Source: Escarpia spicata (Eukaryota; Annelida; Polychaeta; Sabellida; Siboglinidae). Taken from it: a DNA stretch of 64,000 nucleotides. The stretch's first letter is position 1. Every line of letters starts with the position of its first letter. Both the position numbers and the translations under genes were made by a program. The DNA is taken from the NCBI GenBank assembly GCA_963995525.1, contig OZ023206.1, positions 62,618,994-62,682,993 on the forward strand. Direction: 5' to 3'. This document shows positions 62,291-64,000 of this stretch, one piece after another. The notes below the pieces were generated by a model that saw only the letters and a list, made by a program, of their open reading frames with translations, had not been told where the DNA came from and made no database searches.

Positions 62291-64000
62291 TGGGTTATCT
62301 GTGGTTGTACTTGTATGGTCATTCAAAGCTGGGTGTATTTAAACAAATCTGTGGTTATACTTGCATGGCAACCAGTTCCTATTAACACAGTCCAATACAA
62401 TAAGTATTGTTTAATTTGCATTACATTGATAATGAGTTCACGGAAACTGTTTGACAGTAGCTGCCTAACCTGAAGGAGAAGAGAAACAATTTTGGATCAT
62501 TATCAATGTCACGATCATAGTCAACGCAATATGTGTGTTTACTAAATAAGTGTATTTAATGTATGTGCAAAAACTTGCAACATAGGTGCATGTTCATATT
62601 AGTATGTAGGCATTTGTTATGCAAGATATACAAGATATACCGTCCTGATAGGAGTGATATTGAATAAGGAATAACAAATCCTTGATAGAATCTCTTCAGG
62701 GTTCAACTTAAATCTTCAAACACTGTATATGCTTGATTTGTTAGTGTGTTGTTTATTGAATCACATAAAAATTAACATATCACATCAGATAAAAATGGGC
62801 CAAGAAGCCTTGAAGTCCTTTGGACTATATTGTGAGTTTGTAATTATTAATGAAATGTTTTTGGTGAATCATAGTTATATATCATTAAGAGTTATGATGG
62901 AAGTAAAGTGTTGACATGTTTAGTAGCTCTCTACACAATATGCATGCCAGTGAAGATACACTTGGAAATAAAGTATTCGAGTAGACCATTTCGTGAATAT
63001 TGTATATATTAATTAATGTGTTATTAACAAATACTGTCTGATTTTATCCCGATACTCTGCTATTTAGGCCGATTTCCAGTGGTTGTAGAAACCTTGCAGG
63101 AGAGTTGGTGAGCTGCAATCTCGCATGTAGCACAGTAAAACATTGTTTAAGAAAATGCACACACGTCTGCTCTCATTTTGCCCCTACTACCCTCCCCCAG
63201 AATGGGAAGAAGAAAGAGATGAACTATGATAAAACTTTATTTGTTAACAAGGTACATATGCATAGCTTGCATTTTGACTTAAAAACAGTAGTAATGACAG
63301 TTAAAAACAGTAGTAACGACATAATATTGATATAACTGGAGTGACGGAATAGCTGCAACATGTATAGTAAAACATCTGAATAATATTCCTTATAATTTTA
63401 GGCTAAATATGCTTTAACCTTTTCGCGTATACCTATGTTATTTTACTTTATATATATTGTTTTATACCTAAGTTATTTTATTTTAATCCTAGGTCATATT
63501 TTTGCAAAATTAGAGAAAAAGGTACTGAACAGTTTTTGAAAAAATAGGCAAAATGTAACAATTTACCAGTTTGGGGGCCCTTGGAGGCCATAGGGAGCCC
63601 TTAGAACGATTTAATCAAATACACATTTCTCATGCATAGTGGCAGTGCCCTAAGATATATATATGCAGAATTAGAGAAAAAGTTGCTTTCTGTGATACGG
63701 CAGCTAATGGCAGACGTCGGACGCACAGTGGTGGCAATAGTCTGTTGGACCTTCGGCCCAAAGGACTAGAAAAGGTAGGTAGGGACCACATAAAAAAACT
63801 AATTACACATGCAGAAAGCAATTAATGGAATCAGTAGATGTGCACAACCAGTACTGTTTTGGATGCACCATTCAAACACCAGCAGGTATTGAACACACAT
63901 CACTGGACCACAATGAACGCCACTGCTCTGATACGTGGTAACATTGCATGAATTACAACAAAAATAGAAAATAACAGTAATCTATTTCAAATGAGCAAAT
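62291..64000. other. AT-rich interval, no gene supported
   Basis: Only short frames (up to 83 codons) of mixed composition. No promoter, splice pair or family motif recognised. Confidence 0.4.

Overview
The window is a repeat-dense stretch of an animal nuclear genome, probably a marine invertebrate such as a mollusc or lancelet; the sequence does not settle the species. Evidence: CR1-like LINEs whose ORF1 carries PHD-type fingers and a GTN-type esterase motif, a Ty3/Gypsy retroelement, multi-copy transposase-derived genes, TATA boxes, AATAAA signals, spliceosomal introns and long microsatellites. No bacterial operon, CRISPR array or rRNA gene is visible.

The core of the window is three Polinton/Maverick (adintovirus-like) elements, each bounded by 6-bp target duplications. 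Element 1 (2150-18788, duplication CAGGTC) looks complete and young. It has 285-bp terminal inverted repeats with nearly identical arms. Its early half runs rightward: an RPA-like Cys/OB protein, a CxxC protein and a protein-primed family B DNA polymerase. Its late half runs leftward: NADAR-domain protein, packaging ATPase, two conserved structural-type proteins, a tiny membrane protein, retroviral-type integrase with chromodomain, a membrane protein, penton, core protein, major capsid protein and adenain-type protease. It sits inside the reverse-transcriptase tail of a CR1-like LINE, whose two halves flank it at 2019-2149 and 18789-19014.

Element 2 (30010-38505, duplication ACTGCA) is a short Polinton derivative. 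Its 1.6-kb inverted repeats continue into oppositely oriented 24-bp-based satellite arrays, and its only recognisable gene is a chimera of a C2H2 finger and a Polinton structural-type protein. Element 3 (39641-51575, duplication AACATC) is a decaying relative in the opposite orientation to element 1. It has the same late gene order, but with stop codons, frameshifts, an in-frame deletion fusion of two genes, a 106-bp duplication in the protease, and no polymerase. An (agtg)n array of about 0.9 kb lies between its protease and its spliced early gene. Element 3 interrupts a degenerate THAP/ISL3-like transposase-derived gene (39294-39640 and 51576-52290).

Other regions: 1-1936 holds LINE ORF1 fragments and a transposase-like 3' exon. 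19325-21479 holds reverse-strand exon remnants with a P2X7-C-terminal-like domain. 21787-24917 is a broken Gypsy element, joined to a reversed LINE fragment (24917-25550). 25655-25735 is a tRNA-derived SINE-like piece, and 28090-28293 a GIY-YIG/Penelope-type fragment. 54474-59465 is a decayed CR1-like LINE preceded by two 450-bp monomers. 59730-62290 carries scattered and tandem copies of a hairpin-forming repeat plus a (gtgc)n array. The remaining intervals are AT-rich with no gene I can support.

Functionally, element 1 encodes everything expected of a self-replicating, self-integrating virus-like transposon. The most unusual cargo is the NADAR-domain gene next to the packaging ATPase. In element 3 the same slot holds an unrelated spliced Ser/Pro-rich ORF, which suggests an exchangeable accessory locus.
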